This document shows, piece after piece, positions 25,733 to 34,690 of a stretch of 64,000 nucleotides of DNA. The notes beneath the pieces are model-generated. The model made no database searches, was not told the origin of the DNA, and was given only the letters and a program-made list of their open reading frames with translations. Source of the stretch: Streptomyces sp. CB00316. GTDB lineage: Bacteria; Actinomycetota; Actinomycetes; Streptomycetales; Streptomycetaceae. The position numbers were made by a program, and so were the translations under genes. Numbering within the stretch: position 1 is the stretch's first letter; the number at the start of each line of letters is the position of its first letter. The stretch spans positions 1 to 64,000 of the forward strand of contig NZ_LIXI01000004.1 of NCBI RefSeq assembly GCF_001905595.1. Reading direction: 5' to 3'.

Positions 25733-25827
25733 CTGATTCTCCGGTCTGCGGAACCGTACGGCTCCTGGCGGCGGTGCACCGGAAGGCGCGGCCGGCCCCC
25801 CGGTTGAGGGGGCCGGCCGCGGCCGGG

Positions 25828-26970
25828 TCAGGACAGGGTGGGGACGATCTCGCGGACCTTGGCCGCGAGCTCGGCGGGCATCGGCGCGTAGTGCGCGTCG
25901 GTGAGGACCTTCTGGCCCTCGTCGCTGATCGCGTAGTTCAGGAACGCCTTGACCGCGGGCAGGGTCTCGGCCTTGTTGCCCTTGTCGCAGGCGATCTCGT
26001 ACGTCACCAGGACGATCGGGTAGGCACCCTCGGCCTTGGTCGCGTAGTCGAGCTCCAGGGCCATGTCGTTGCCGGTGCCCTTGATCTTGGCGGCGGCGAT
26101 GGCCTTGGAGGCGTTCTCCGTGGTGGCCTCGACCGGTGCGCCGGAGCCGGTGTCGATCTTGACGGTGGTCATGTCGCTGGCGGCGGCGTAGGAGAGCTCG
26201 AAGTAGCCGATGGCGCCGTTGGTGTCCTTGACACCGGAGGCCACACCGGCCGAACCGCTGGCAGCCTGGCCGCCCTTGGCCTCCCAGGACTTCGAGGAGG
26301 CGTCGAACTTCCAGTCGTCGGGGGCGGCGACGCTGAGGTACTTGTTGAGGTTCTGGGTGGTGCCCGACTCGTCGGAGCGGTGGAAGGCCTGGATCGCGGT
26401 GCCCGGCAGCTTCGCGTCCGGGTTGAGCTTGGCGATCGCCGGGTCGTTCCACTTGGTGATCTTCGTGTCGAAGATCTTGGCGAGGGTCGGGGCGTCGAGG
26501 ACGAGCTCGTCGACACCGTCCAGCTTGAAGCCGATGGCCACCGGACCGCCGACCATCGGCAGGTTGATGCCCTTGCCGCCGCCCGTGCAGATCTTCTGGG
26601 AGGCGGTGACCTCTTCGGGCTTCAGGGCGGAGTCGGAGCCCGCGAAGGCGACCTGGCCCTGGGTGAACTTGGTGATGCCGCCGCCCGAGCCGATGGGCTG
26701 GTAGTTGATCTCCACGCCGGGGCAGGCGGCCTGGAAGTCCTTGACCCAGACGTCCATGGCGTTCTTCTGCGCGCTGGAGCCGGCGGCCAGGATCTGGCCC
26801 TTGGCGTCGTCGCACGTGATGTCCGAGGCGGCGGCCGGCTTCTTGCCGGTGCTGGCCGTGTCGCTGCCCGTGTTGTCGTCCGAACCGCACGCCGTGAGGA
26901 CCAGGGCGCCGGAGACGGCGAGGGCACCGAGCGCGGTGGCACGAAGCCGGTTCTTGCGCTGAAGCTTCAC
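25828..26970 (-). CDS. pstS: Phosphate-binding lipoprotein PstS
   Basis: A 380-residue lipoprotein: basic start KLQRKNRLRATALG, hydrophobic core and lipobox LVLTAC (Cys at about residue 28). Phosphate-contact motifs of PstS are visible: AGSSAQ, GSGGGITKF and RSDESGTT. It captures extracellular phosphate for PstCAB. The GTG start at 26970 has AAGGA about ten bases upstream; the frame is open to 27066 but lacks signal-peptide features there. Two PHO-box repeats lie about 135 bases upstream, so PhoP control under phosphate starvation is expected. Confidence 0.95.
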   Translation of the reverse strand: MKLQRKNRLRATALGALAVSGALVLTACGSDDNTGSDTASTGKKPAAASDITCDDAKGQILAAGSSAQKNAMDVWVKDFQAACPGVEINYQPIGSGGGITKFTQGQVAFAGSDSALKPEEVTASQKICTGGGKGINLPMVGGPVAIGFKLDGVDELVLDAPTLAKIFDTKITKWNDPAIAKLNPDAKLPGTAIQAFHRSDESGTTQNLNKYLSVAAPDDWKFDASSKSWEAKGGQAASGSAGVASGVKDTNGAIGYFELSYAAASDMTTVKIDTGSGAPVEATTENASKAIAAAKIKGTGNDMALELDYATKAEGAYPIVLVTYEIACDKGNKAETLPAVKAFLNYAISDEGQKVLTDAHYAPMPAELAAKVREIVPTLS

Positions 26971-27104
26971 TTTCGGGTGTTCCTTCCAGGAGCCGCCGTG
27001 GTCTGTTCGTTCTACGACGGCGTGCGATGAGGAGGGTGCTGTGGCTTGGCGCCGCGCACCGTGCACGTCCGAAATTAGGCAGAACAGGTGAAGCCGCCTA
27101 CGGG

Positions 27105-27126
27105 AGAGAGTGAACGGAAGGTGAAC
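27105..27126 (-). promoter_or_regulatory. PHO box (two direct repeats) of pstS
   Basis: Read on the minus strand, GTTCACCTTCC is followed directly by GTTCACTCTCT. Both match the 11-base PhoP-binding repeat unit (GTTCACC plus four variable bases) known for Streptomyces pstS. A weaker unit, CTTCACCTGTT, lies 11 bases further on at 27083-27093. Activation of pstS under phosphate limitation is expected. Confidence 0.88.
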
Positions 27127-27173
27127 CGTGTCGGGCAGGCGGGTGCGGGCGGCTCCCGCCGGTGATCCACACC

Positions 27174-27602
27174 TCAGGTGCGGGGGAGCGCGGCGAGCAG
27201 CGCGGTGAGCTGTTCGCGGTCGCGCGGCTGGGTGAGGCGTACGCGGGCGGCCTCAGGGGCCAGCCACACCAGCCGGTCCACCTCGTCGTTGGCCTCGAAG
27301 GCGCCGCCCGTCGCCTCGGCGGCCCAGTAGGCGACCTCCTTGGGGCGCCCGTCGACGAGATACCGGGCGGTGGGGAGCGGGGCGCCCGGGACGCAGTGGT
27401 GGCCGGTCTCCTCCAGGATCTCCCGTACGGCGGCGGCCAGCGGCTCCTCGTCGCGCTTCAGCTTGCCCTTCGGGAAGGACCAGTCGTCGTAGCGGGGCCG
27501 GTGGACGAGGCACACCTCCACACCGTCGCCGTCCGAGGCGCGGCGCCACAGGACGCAGCCCGCGGCCCGGACGGTCGAGGCCGGGTTCGGGGTGCCGCTC
27601 AT
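27174..27602 (-). CDS. Nudix hydrolase (MutT-like)
   Basis: A 142-residue Nudix protein. The Nudix box is complete: the GKLKRDEEPLAAAVREILEE stretch followed by TGHH, matching GX5EX7REUXEEXGU. The segment FPKG before it is typical of MutT1-like or diadenosine-polyphosphate hydrolases. It hydrolyses a nucleoside diphosphate linked to another group; the location behind ppk suggests work on polyphosphate-related or oxidised nucleotides (inference). ATG at 27602 overlaps the CHAD-gene stop as ATGA. Confidence 0.88.
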   Translation of the reverse strand: MSGTPNPASTVRAAGCVLWRRASDGDGVEVCLVHRPRYDDWSFPKGKLKRDEEPLAAAVREILEETGHHCVPGAPLPTARYLVDGRPKEVAYWAAEATGGAFEANDEVDRLVWLAPEAARVRLTQPRDREQLTALLAALPRT

Positions 27603-28831
27603 GGGGTCGTCATGGCCGCCGCGTACGGCCAGGTCTCCCGGAACACCGCCCGCGCGGCCTCCACCTCGTGGCGCTGGTCCGCGTGGAGCACTCCGAGCGC
27701 GTACGCGGTCGCCGGGGCGATGCGGGGGGTGCGGGCCGCCGCTGCCGCCGCCCCGGCCGCCTCCGCCGCGTCCCGGTGCAGGTCCAGGGCGTGCCCGGCG
27801 CCGGTGAGGACCGGGTCGGCGGCGCCGAGGACGACCTCGTGGGCGTACCGGTGCAGCCGCAGCAGCAGGCGGGTCTGGTGCCACGGCGCGTCCTGCGCCT
27901 CGTTGTACGGCTCCGCCGACGCGTCGGGCGGGAGGGCCGCCACCGCGCCGATCAGCCGTTGCTCGGCGCGTTCGGCGGGCTCCAGGAGCGCCTCGGCCCC
28001 CCGGCCCGTGGTGCCCGGGGCCAGCGGGACCTCGGAGGCGAGCAGCGCCACGGCGTCGGCGACCGCGTGGAAGCGGGAGGAGCCGAGGGCCTGGAGCGCG
28101 GCGGAGTGGGCCCGGGTCCGCGCGAGGGTGAGCTGGCGCTCCAGCAGCGCCCCGGCCCGCGCCGCTCCGACGCCGAGGGTGGCCCGGCCCTGGGCGTCCG
28201 GGGCGGGCCCGGCGGCCCCGACTCCGGGGGAGGGCCCGGCGCCCGCGGACTTCTTGGAGGCGGGCTTCGCGCCGCGGGCCGCGGGGAGGGTGGCCCCGGA
28301 GAGCTGGTGCAGGGCGTCGAGCAGGCGGGTGAGCCGGCCCGCGTAGGCGTGTTCCCGGGCGAGAGTGCCGGAGAGCCAGGCCAGTTCCGTACGGAGGTGG
28401 TCGGCCCAGACCGGGTCCAGGACGGTGCGGAAGGTGTGGAGCGAGCCGCTGATGCGCCGGGCCGAGCGGCGCAGGGCGCGGGCCGCGGCCTCGGCGCCCT
28501 GGCCGTTGGCGTCGGAGGGGGCGCTGTGCTCGCGGTGCAGGCGCAGGCTGCGCAGGAAGTCCGCGGCCTGCCCCTGGAGGTAGGGCGCGAGGACGGCATC
28601 GGCGCTCACGCCGTCGGGGGGAAGGCTCCCGGGCCGAGGGTTCGCGCCCTGGAGGTTCTTGGGCTGAAGGTTCCCCGTTGGGAGGTTCCCGGCCTCAGGG
28701 GACCCGGTCTCCCGGACCTCGTTCGCCGGGTTCCGGGTCGTCTCCGGGTCCCCGTCGGTCTTCTCCGGTCCCCCGTCCGCAGCGGGCCCCGCGGCGGGAC
28801 GGGTCGTCGTCTGGTGGTCAGGGCGTCGCAC
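27599..28831 (-). CDS. CHAD-domain protein (polyphosphate-associated)
   Basis: About 410 residues. A disordered N-terminus of about 70 residues precedes a helical CHAD domain with its conserved His/Arg/Lys-rich helices ([35 protein letters not shown]). CHAD domains bind polyphosphate and lie beside polyphosphate enzymes, as here directly behind ppk. GTG at 28831 was chosen because GGAGG is seven bases upstream; an ATG at 28849 is the alternative. It overlaps the ppk stop by 14 bases and the Nudix start by 4, so the three genes are one coupled operon. Confidence 0.88.
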   Translation of the reverse strand: MRRPDHQTTTRPAAGPAADGGPEKTDGDPETTRNPANEVRETGSPEAGNLPTGNLQPKNLQGANPRPGSLPPDGVSADAVLAPYLQGQAADFLRSLRLHREHSAPSDANGQGAEAAARALRRSARRISGSLHTFRTVLDPVWADHLRTELAWLSGTLAREHAYAGRLTRLLDALHQLSGATLPAARGAKPASKKSAGAGPSPGVGAAGPAPDAQGRATLGVGAARAGALLERQLTLARTRAHSAALQALGSSRFHAVADAVALLASEVPLAPGTTGRGAEALLEPAERAEQRLIGAVAALPPDASAEPYNEAQDAPWHQTRLLLRLHRYAHEVVLGAADPVLTGAGHALDLHRDAAEAAGAAAAAARTPRIAPATAYALGVLHADQRHEVEAARAVFRETWPYAAAMTTP

Positions 28832-31070
28832 GCCTGCGCCTCCGGGCATCGATGAGCATCTCCTGGACGTGCCGCAGCGGCTGACCCTCCGCGTCCGTGG
28901 CGTGCCGGGTCCAGTTGCCGTCGGGGCCCAGGTGCCAGGAAGCGGTGGTGTCGGCCATACCGGTCTCCAGGAGTCGGCTGAGTGCGGCGCGGTGGGCGGG
29001 GTCGGTGACCCGGACGAGGGCTTCGATCCGGCGGTCGAGGTTGCGGTGCATCATGTCGGCGCTGCCGAACCACACCTCGGGCTCGCCGCCGTTGCCGAAG
29101 GAGAAGACCCGGGAGTGTTCGAGGAAGCGGCCGAGTATGGAGCGGACCCGGATGTTCTCCGAGAGCCCGGCGACCCCGGGCCGGATCGCGCAGATCCCGC
29201 GCACCCAGATGTCGACGGGCACGCCCGCCTGGGCCGCCCGGTAGCAGGCGTCGATGATCGCTTCGTCGACCATCGAGTTGACCTTGATCCGTACGTAGGC
29301 GGGGCGCCCGGCGCGGTGGTGGGCGACCTCCTTGTTGATGCGGGCGATCAGCCCGTCGCGCAGGGACTTCGGCGCGACCAGGAGGCGGCGGTAGGTCTCG
29401 CGGCGGGAGTAGCCGGAGAGCCGGTTGAACAGGTCGGAGAGGTCCGCCCCGACCTGCGGGTCCGCCGTGAGCAGGCCGAGGTCCTCGTACAGCCTGGCGG
29501 TCTTGGGGTGGTAGTTGCCGGTGCCGACGTGGGAGTAGCGGCGCAGGGTGTCGCCCTCCTCGCGGACGACGAGCGAGAGCTTGCAGTGGGTCTTCAGCCC
29601 GACGAGGCCGTACACGACATGGCAGCCGGCCTCCTCCAGCTTGCGGGCCCACTTGATGTTGGCCTGCTCGTCGAAGCGGGCCTTGATCTCGACGAGGACG
29701 AGGACCTGCTTGCCGGACTCGGCCGCGTCGATGAGGGCGTCCACTATCGGGGAGTCGCCGGAGGTGCGGTAGAGCGTCTGCTTGATGGCCAGCACGTCCG
29801 GGTCGCCCGCCGCCTGCTCCAGGAAGGCCTGGACGGAGGTGGAGAACGAGTCGTACGGGTGGTGGAGCAGGACGTCCCGCTCGCGCAGGGCGGCGAAGAT
29901 GTCGGGCGCGGAGGCGGACTCCACCTCGGCCAGGTCCCGGTGCGTACCCGCGATGAACTTCGGGAACTTCAGCTCCGGCCGGTCCAGCGAGGCGATCGCG
30001 AAGAGGCCGGTCAGGTCCAGGGGACCGGGCAGCGGGTAGACCTCCGCGTCGGACACCTTCAGCTCGCGGACCAGCAGATCGAGGACGTACGGGTCGATGG
30101 ACTCCTCGACCTCCAGCCGCACCGGCGGACCGAAGCGGCGCCGCATGAGCTCCTTCTCCAACGCCTGGAGCAGGTTCTCCGTGTCGTCCTCCTCGACCTC
30201 CAGGTCCTCGTTCCTGGTGACCCGGAACATGTGGTGCGCCAGCACCTCCATCCCCGGGAACAGCTCCTCCAGGTGGGCCGCGATGACGTCCTCGATGGGC
30301 ACGTACCGCTGCGGGGACGCCTCCAGGAAGCGGGTCAGCAGCGGCGGGACCTTGACCCGGGCGAAGTGGCGGTGGCCGCTGACCGGGTTGCGGACGACGA
30401 CGGCGAGGTTGAGGGAGAGCCCGGAGATGTACGGGAAGGGGTGCGCGGGGTCGACGGCCAGCGGGGTCAGCACGGGGAACACGCGCTGCCGGAAGAAGGT
30501 GAACAGGCGGGCCTGCTCCTTCTCGGTCAGATCCGGCCAACGGAGCAACTGGATGCCCTCGTCGGACAGGGCCGGGCAGATGTCCTGCTGGAAGCAGGCG
30601 GCGTGCCGGGCCATGAGCTCGCGCGAACGGGTCCAGATCAGGTCGAGGACCTCGCGGGGCTGGAGGCCGGAGGCGGAGCGGGTGGCGACGCCGGTGGCGA
30701 TGCGGCGCTTGAGGCCGGCCACCCGGACCATGAAGAACTCGTCCAGGTTAGAGGCGAAGATCGCGAGGAAGTTGGCCCGCTCCAGGATCGGCGTCGCCGG
30801 GTCCTCGGCCAGCTCCAGTACGCGCTCGTTGAACGCGAGCCAGGAGCGCTCGCGGTCCAGGAAACGGCCCTGGGGCAGCTCGTCGCCGTCCCGGTCGGGC
30901 TCGTACGCGTCCGCGTCGCCGTCGAGATCGGGGTCCAGGTGGGCGGCGGTGGAGAAGCCGGCGTTGCTGGAGGAGGGGTGCGCGACGGCGTGCGGCCGGT
31001 GCGCGGCGAGAGAGCCGACGGACGGCTGGGCGGGCTGGACCGGGACCTCGGAGCTGGGCTGCTGGCTCAT
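28818..31070 (-). CDS. ppk: Polyphosphate kinase
   Basis: A 750-residue PPK1-type enzyme that polymerises the terminal phosphate of ATP into polyphosphate, reversibly. Visible family blocks are [20 protein letters not shown] (N domain), [47 protein letters not shown] with the catalytic-site His, and [20 protein letters not shown]. About 75 disordered residues precede the N domain. ATG at 31070 begins [10 protein letters not shown]; the frame is open far upstream but without protein-like sequence. First gene of the ppk-CHAD-Nudix operon, just upstream of pst. Confidence 0.95.
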   Translation of the reverse strand: MSQQPSSEVPVQPAQPSVGSLAAHRPHAVAHPSSSNAGFSTAAHLDPDLDGDADAYEPDRDGDELPQGRFLDRERSWLAFNERVLELAEDPATPILERANFLAIFASNLDEFFMVRVAGLKRRIATGVATRSASGLQPREVLDLIWTRSRELMARHAACFQQDICPALSDEGIQLLRWPDLTEKEQARLFTFFRQRVFPVLTPLAVDPAHPFPYISGLSLNLAVVVRNPVSGHRHFARVKVPPLLTRFLEASPQRYVPIEDVIAAHLEELFPGMEVLAHHMFRVTRNEDLEVEEDDTENLLQALEKELMRRRFGPPVRLEVEESIDPYVLDLLVRELKVSDAEVYPLPGPLDLTGLFAIASLDRPELKFPKFIAGTHRDLAEVESASAPDIFAALRERDVLLHHPYDSFSTSVQAFLEQAAGDPDVLAIKQTLYRTSGDSPIVDALIDAAESGKQVLVLVEIKARFDEQANIKWARKLEEAGCHVVYGLVGLKTHCKLSLVVREEGDTLRRYSHVGTGNYHPKTARLYEDLGLLTADPQVGADLSDLFNRLSGYSRRETYRRLLVAPKSLRDGLIARINKEVAHHRAGRPAYVRIKVNSMVDEAIIDACYRAAQAGVPVDIWVRGICAIRPGVAGLSENIRVRSILGRFLEHSRVFSFGNGGEPEVWFGSADMMHRNLDRRIEALVRVTDPAHRAALSRLLETGMADTTASWHLGPDGNWTRHATDAEGQPLRHVQEMLIDARRRRRATP

Positions 31071-31404
31071 GAACCCATTGTTCCGCGTGGAGGGCGAAGC
31101 AGGCGCGTCGGAGCCGGGAAAGATCGCGGAAGGCCCGGGAAACCCGGGGTCATGGCCGGGATCTCGGCCGGGGGAACGGGTCGGGGCGTTACCCCGGCCG
31201 CTCCCGGTGCGGCGGGGGGCTGGCAGAGCTGGCTGCATCCCGTGAGGGTCGCAAGGGCGTCTGAATGGCCGGTAACGGCAACATGACGTACAGGAAGCGG
31301 TGTGCCTGCGGGTCGGTCGCTCGGTGACTGTACGTGATCGCCGTCCGGGCCCACCCCTCGTAGGGCCCGGACGGCGAGGTTCGGGCGGCCGGTGCGGCCC
31401 GGGG
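31071..31404 (-). other. Intergenic region upstream of ppk
   Basis: These 334 bases contain the ppk leader and promoter and the terminator of the ABC permease gene (31339-31376). On the minus strand at about 31278-31258, GTTACCGGCC is followed by ATTCAGACGCC, an imperfect pair of PHO-like repeats; PhoP control of ppk is known in S. lividans, so this is a weak candidate site. No other gene seen. Confidence 0.4.
31339..31376 (-). terminator. Hairpin terminator after ABC permease
   Basis: Perfect 14-base arms CGCCGTCCGGGCCC and its complement enclose a 10-base loop, 30 bases beyond the stop of the minus-strand permease gene. This should end the GntR-ABC operon transcript before the ppk promoter. 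Confidence 0.85.
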
Positions 31405-32412
31405 TCAGCCGTGGAGGCGGCGCAGGACCCGGAAGGCGGCGAACACGGCGAGGGCGGCGAGAGCGAGCAGGATGCCGGTCTCGACGAGCTGGAGGGGCCA
31501 GAAGTGGGAGGCGGGGTGGTAGTGCAGGTAGTTCTGCACCCCGTCATATCTGGCCAGGCACTCCTCGAATTCGAGGTGGGCGCCGAGGCAGGTGTCGATG
31601 GGGAGCAGCTCCCCCTTGGCCGTCACGAAGCCCTGCTCGACGATGTGGGACCAATGGGGGGCGGGGTACTTGCCCTCCAGGGGGTAGGTGGCCTTCACCG
31701 TCGGCCACAAGTGGTCGCGAACCGCGCCGAGCACCACCGTCACCAGCCCGGAGGCGAGCAGGGCCGCCGCCATCGCCAAAACCGTGCGACGCAGCAGCAG
31801 ACCGGCGAGGGCGCCCAGCGCGAGCGCCAGCAGCGCACCGGCGACCGGGACCGTTCCCGTCGCGGCGAAGGCCGTGGCGTCCTCCCAGGTGGCCGGGAAC
31901 GGATACGTGAGCCGGCTGCGGGACCAGGAGAAGACGGCGGACAGCACCACGATCCCACCGACCACTGGCACGGCGAGGGTGGCGAGCCGCGCGGTCAGCC
32001 AGGCGGCGGGCGAGGCCGACTGGGTCCAGGACAGCCTGATGCTGCCGGTCTCCCACTCCCTGGCGATCATCGGGCCCGCGACGAAGGCCGCGACGACCGC
32101 GGGCAGCGTGGTGAGGGCGAGGCCCGCGTAGGTGAGCAGCCGGCTGAGTTCGAGCATCCGGTCGGTGTGGTTGCGAGCCGGCTGGAAGCAGGCCTCCGTG
32201 TCGCTGCTCAGAGTGCAGCCGGTGCTCGCGAAGTCCGCGACGGCCCGGTCCGCCAGGAGTGCCACGGCGATCATGCACGCGACCGCGGCGACGGCTGCCG
32301 CGCCCACGCCCCACAGGGTCCGCCTGTGTATGCGCAGGAGGACCAGGGACGGGCCCCGCAGCGTACCGACCGTTGCCGTCCGGGCCGTCGTCGTCAGGGT
32401 GCTCGTACTCAT
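31405..32412 (-). CDS. ABC transporter permease
   Basis: A 335-residue membrane protein with six helices, a large extracytoplasmic loop after helix 1 that holds two cysteines ([20 protein letters not shown]), and the stretch [23 protein letters not shown] typical of YtrC/ABC-2-like permeases. It pairs with the ATPase encoded immediately upstream (stop and start overlap by four bases). The exported substrate is unknown; YtrA-regulated systems usually respond to cell-wall antibiotics (family knowledge). Confidence 0.85.
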   Translation of the reverse strand: MSTSTLTTTARTATVGTLRGPSLVLLRIHRRTLWGVGAAAVAAVACMIAVALLADRAVADFASTGCTLSSDTEACFQPARNHTDRMLELSRLLTYAGLALTTLPAVVAAFVAGPMIAREWETGSIRLSWTQSASPAAWLTARLATLAVPVVGGIVVLSAVFSWSRSRLTYPFPATWEDATAFAATGTVPVAGALLALALGALAGLLLRRTVLAMAAALLASGLVTVVLGAVRDHLWPTVKATYPLEGKYPAPHWSHIVEQGFVTAKGELLPIDTCLGAHLEFEECLARYDGVQNYLHYHPASHFWPLQLVETGILLALAALAVFAAFRVLRRLHG

Positions 32413-33332
32413 GCGGAAGCCACCGCCTCACGGGTCCCGGTGGCCGCACCCGGCGCGGCGCTCGGCGTGAGCAGCGGCGGCGCCTCCGGCGAGCGGAGGT
32501 GGGCCAGCAGGAGCTCCTCCAGCGAGGGTTCCGTGGTGGCCCAGAGGGACTCGTCCACGGGGCCCTCCTTCCGTACGAGAGCGGTGAGTTGACGTCCCGT
32601 CGTACGGGACTCGACGACGGTGTGCGGGGCCAGGTCGCGGCCGGCCTGGCCGGTGACCAGGGCGTGGGCGGAGACGATGTCCTCGGCCTCGCCGCCGAGC
32701 CGGACGCGGCCGCCGTCGACGAACAGCAGGAAGTCGCAGGCTCCCTCCAGCTCCGTGAGGATGTGCGAGGACATCACGATGGTGGTGCCGTGCTCGGCGG
32801 TCTCCGCCATCAGCACGCCCATCAGCTCGTGCCGGGCGAGGGGGTCGAGGTCGGCCATCGGCTCGTCCAGCAGCATCAGCTCGGGCCGCTTGCCGAGCGC
32901 GAGGGCCAGCGCGAGCCGGGTCCGCTGCCCGCCGGAGAGCGTACGGACGCGGGCCTTCCGCTCCAGCTTCCCGGCGATCCGGTCGGCGGTGGCGTGGTCC
33001 CAGCGCCCGGGGTTCAGCTCACCGCCGGCCCACAGCGTGTCGGCCACGGTGAGCTGCGGGTACAGCGGTTTGTCCTGGGGCACATAGGCGATGCGGTCGC
33101 GTACGGCGGATGGGTCGGCCGAGCCGAGGACGGCGAGGGTCCCGGCGCTCGGCCGGGCCAGTCCCGCCGCCAGGTTCAACAGGGTGGACTTCCCCGCCCC
33201 GTTGGGACCGACGAGGGCGCAGACGCGCCCTGCGGGGAGGCGGAAGGAGCAGCCGTCCAGGGCCGTGCGCGCGCCCCCTCTCCGCCCGTAGGTCATGGCG
33301 AGGCCGCGAGCCTCGATCACAGCACCTGTCAT
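32409..33332 (-). CDS. ABC transporter ATP-binding protein
   Basis: A 307-residue ABC ATPase with Walker A GPNGAGKST, signature LSGGQRTRL, Walker B ELMLLDEPMADLDP and H-loop MSSHIL. A C-terminal extension of about 100 residues follows the core. Middle gene of the GntR-ATPase-permease operon: its ATG at 33332 overlaps the regulator's stop by four bases and its own stop overlaps the permease start. Confidence 0.9.
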   Translation of the reverse strand: MTGAVIEARGLAMTYGRRGGARTALDGCSFRLPAGRVCALVGPNGAGKSTLLNLAAGLARPSAGTLAVLGSADPSAVRDRIAYVPQDKPLYPQLTVADTLWAGGELNPGRWDHATADRIAGKLERKARVRTLSGGQRTRLALALALGKRPELMLLDEPMADLDPLARHELMGVLMAETAEHGTTIVMSSHILTELEGACDFLLFVDGGRVRLGGEAEDIVSAHALVTGQAGRDLAPHTVVESRTTGRQLTALVRKEGPVDESLWATTEPSLEELLLAHLRSPEAPPLLTPSAAPGAATGTREAVASA

Positions 33333-33781
33333 CGTTCCTGGTCCCCCTTGTACGTGCTGTCAGGCTTGTGCGTGCCGTCAGGCCGGTACGTGCTCTCCAG
33401 TACGGCGGTGAAAAGCGCGCTGACGTCGTCCTTCTCCAGCCCGGCCGACCGTGCCCGGCGGGCCCAGTCGGCGAGTTCGGTGCGCAGCGGCGAGTCGGAG
33501 GCGGATGCCTCGGCCGCACCGCCGAGCGTCCTGCGGACGAAGGTGCCGAGCCCGCGCCGCGCCTCGACGAGGCCCTCGCGCTCCAGTTCCCGGTACGCCT
33601 TGAGGACGGTGTTCGGGTTGATGGCGGTGGCCTCCACGACCTCGCGGGCGGTGGGCAGCCGGTCCCCCGGCTCCAGAACGCCCAGGCGCAGGGCCTGCTT
33701 CGTCTGCTGGACGATCTGGAGGTAGGTGGCGACGCCGCTGCGCCGGTCGATACGGAACTCGACCGCTGCGGATTCTGCCAT
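33329..33781 (-). CDS. GntR-family regulator, YtrA type
   Basis: A 150-residue regulator with a GntR winged helix (YLQIVQQTKQALRLGVLEPG, LPTAREVVEATAINPNTVLK, AYRELEREGLVEARRG) and a short helical C-terminus, which is the YtrA subfamily layout. These repress their own ABC operon. ATG at 33781 is preceded by AAAGGG eight bases upstream; an ATG at 33787 and a GTG at 33790 are also in frame. A perfect 34-bp palindrome covers the region just upstream and would let the protein block both transcription and the ribosome site. Confidence 0.92.
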   Translation of the reverse strand: MAESAAVEFRIDRRSGVATYLQIVQQTKQALRLGVLEPGDRLPTAREVVEATAINPNTVLKAYRELEREGLVEARRGLGTFVRRTLGGAAEASASDSPLRTELADWARRARSAGLEKDDVSALFTAVLESTYRPDGTHKPDSTYKGDQER

Positions 33782-33786
33782 GGGCA

Positions 33787-33820
33787 TCACCCTTTCACTA
33801 ATTGATTAGTGAAAGGGTGA
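33787..33820. promoter_or_regulatory. Perfect 34-bp palindrome, probable operator of the GntR-ABC operon
   Basis: Arms TCACCCTTTCACTAAT and its exact complement are separated by TG. The AT-rich centre (CACTAAT and ATTAGTG) is of the kind bound by YtrA-type GntR repressors. It overlaps the AAAGGG ribosome site and reaches two alternative start codons of the regulator, implying tight autorepression. Confidence 0.85.
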
Positions 33821-33829
33821 CCCAAAGAG

Positions 33830-33855
33830 GGGGCGGCGTCAACTGACGCCGCCCC
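33830..33855 (-). terminator. Hairpin terminator after the BldC-like gene
   Basis: Arms GGGGCGGCGTCA and its complement with a 2-base centre lie between the stop of the BldC-like gene (33878) and the GntR operator. It isolates the two minus-strand transcripts. Confidence 0.75.
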
Positions 33856-33877
33856 TGCGCATACGGAAGGGGGCGGT

Positions 33878-34201
33878 CTACCGCGTCCGTGTGCCGCGCA
33901 GTTCCTCGTTGATGCGCTGAGCCTCTTCGAGCTGGTCCTCGAGGATGACGATGCGGCAGGCGTCCTCGATCTTGGTGCCCTGGTCCACGAGCTCCCGGGC
34001 GCGTGCGGCAATGCGCAGCTGGTAGCGGGAGTAGCGGCGGTGGCCGCCTTCGGAGCGCAGGGGTGTGATCAGGCGGTTCTCGCCGAGTGCGCGGAGGAAG
34101 ACGGGCGTGGTGGAGAGCATCTCGGCGGCCCGGCCCATGGTGAAGGCGGGGTAGTCGTCGTCGTCCAGGTTGTCGGTGGGGCGGGTACTGCTAGGGGGCA
34201 T
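33878..34201 (-). CDS. BldC-like small MerR-family DNA-binding protein
   Basis: A 107-residue protein with a MerR-type winged helix lacking an effector domain: FTMGRAAEMLSTTPVFLRAL, then LITPLRSEGGHRRYSRYQLR and a helix ARELVDQGTKIEDACRIVIL. This is the BldC-like class, which binds DNA as head-to-tail oligomers in Streptomyces development. It is not BldC itself (the tail continues QLEEAQRINEELRGTRTR). ATG at 34201 has AAGAGG five bases upstream. A strong hairpin lies 50 bases upstream of the start. Confidence 0.85.
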   Translation of the reverse strand: MPPSSTRPTDNLDDDDYPAFTMGRAAEMLSTTPVFLRALGENRLITPLRSEGGHRRYSRYQLRIAARARELVDQGTKIEDACRIVILEDQLEEAQRINEELRGTRTR

Positions 34202-34690
34202 AGCACCTCTTCTTTCGGGGGCACGTCGTCTTCGGCGCGGGGACACGTCGGGGGGCCCGAGTGCCATCCGGCACTCGGGCCCCGAGCTTCAACACCATCT
34301 GCCGACTGACTTACGTCGGCATTCTTTTTCCGCCGGCCCGCCGGTGAAAGCGGGAGAGCGGGGATCGCGGATGCGTGACCGGGGACCACCTTCCGATCTG
34401 GGGCCTGCGGTACCCGAGCGGTGTGTGCCTCGCCCGGGCGATCCTGATGGCGTCTGCTCCTTACCTCGTTCGGTGTTCCGTTCATACGGACGGACAGGTC
34501 GGAGTACCGCTGCGCGTCCCCTGGGGGTCGCCCGGCCCGGCAATCAGCGGAGGAACCCACCGTTTCCGGCTCCACCACTCCACTGCCGTGCCGTCCTCGC
34601 TGTCCGGCTACGAGAGAAACACTAGACCCACCCAACGAGAGATGTCTACTGCCGCCACGACAGATTTTCTTTCGAGCGGAGGTGCGGGGT
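34202..34690 (-). other. Long leader/intergenic region upstream of BldC-like gene
   Basis: About 490 bases with no convincing gene. It is less GC-rich at 34310-34330 and 34600-34680 (runs like TTCTTTTTCC and TTTTCTTTCG), as expected of promoter DNA, and holds the hairpin at 34252-34283. mshD transcripts enter from the right. Confidence 0.5.
34252..34283 (-). terminator. Strong hairpin upstream of BldC-like gene
   Basis: Arms GGGGCCCGAGTGCC-type (14 bases, perfect) enclose a 4-base loop ATCC. It lies about 380 bases past mshD and 50 bases before the BldC-like start. It may terminate mshD read-through or act as a leader hairpin. Confidence 0.6.

Noticed and set aside
31258..31278. PHO-like repeats upstream of ppk
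   Set aside because: Two mismatched units (GTTACCGGCC, ATTCAGACGCC); kept only as a weak note in the intergenic entry, not called as a site.
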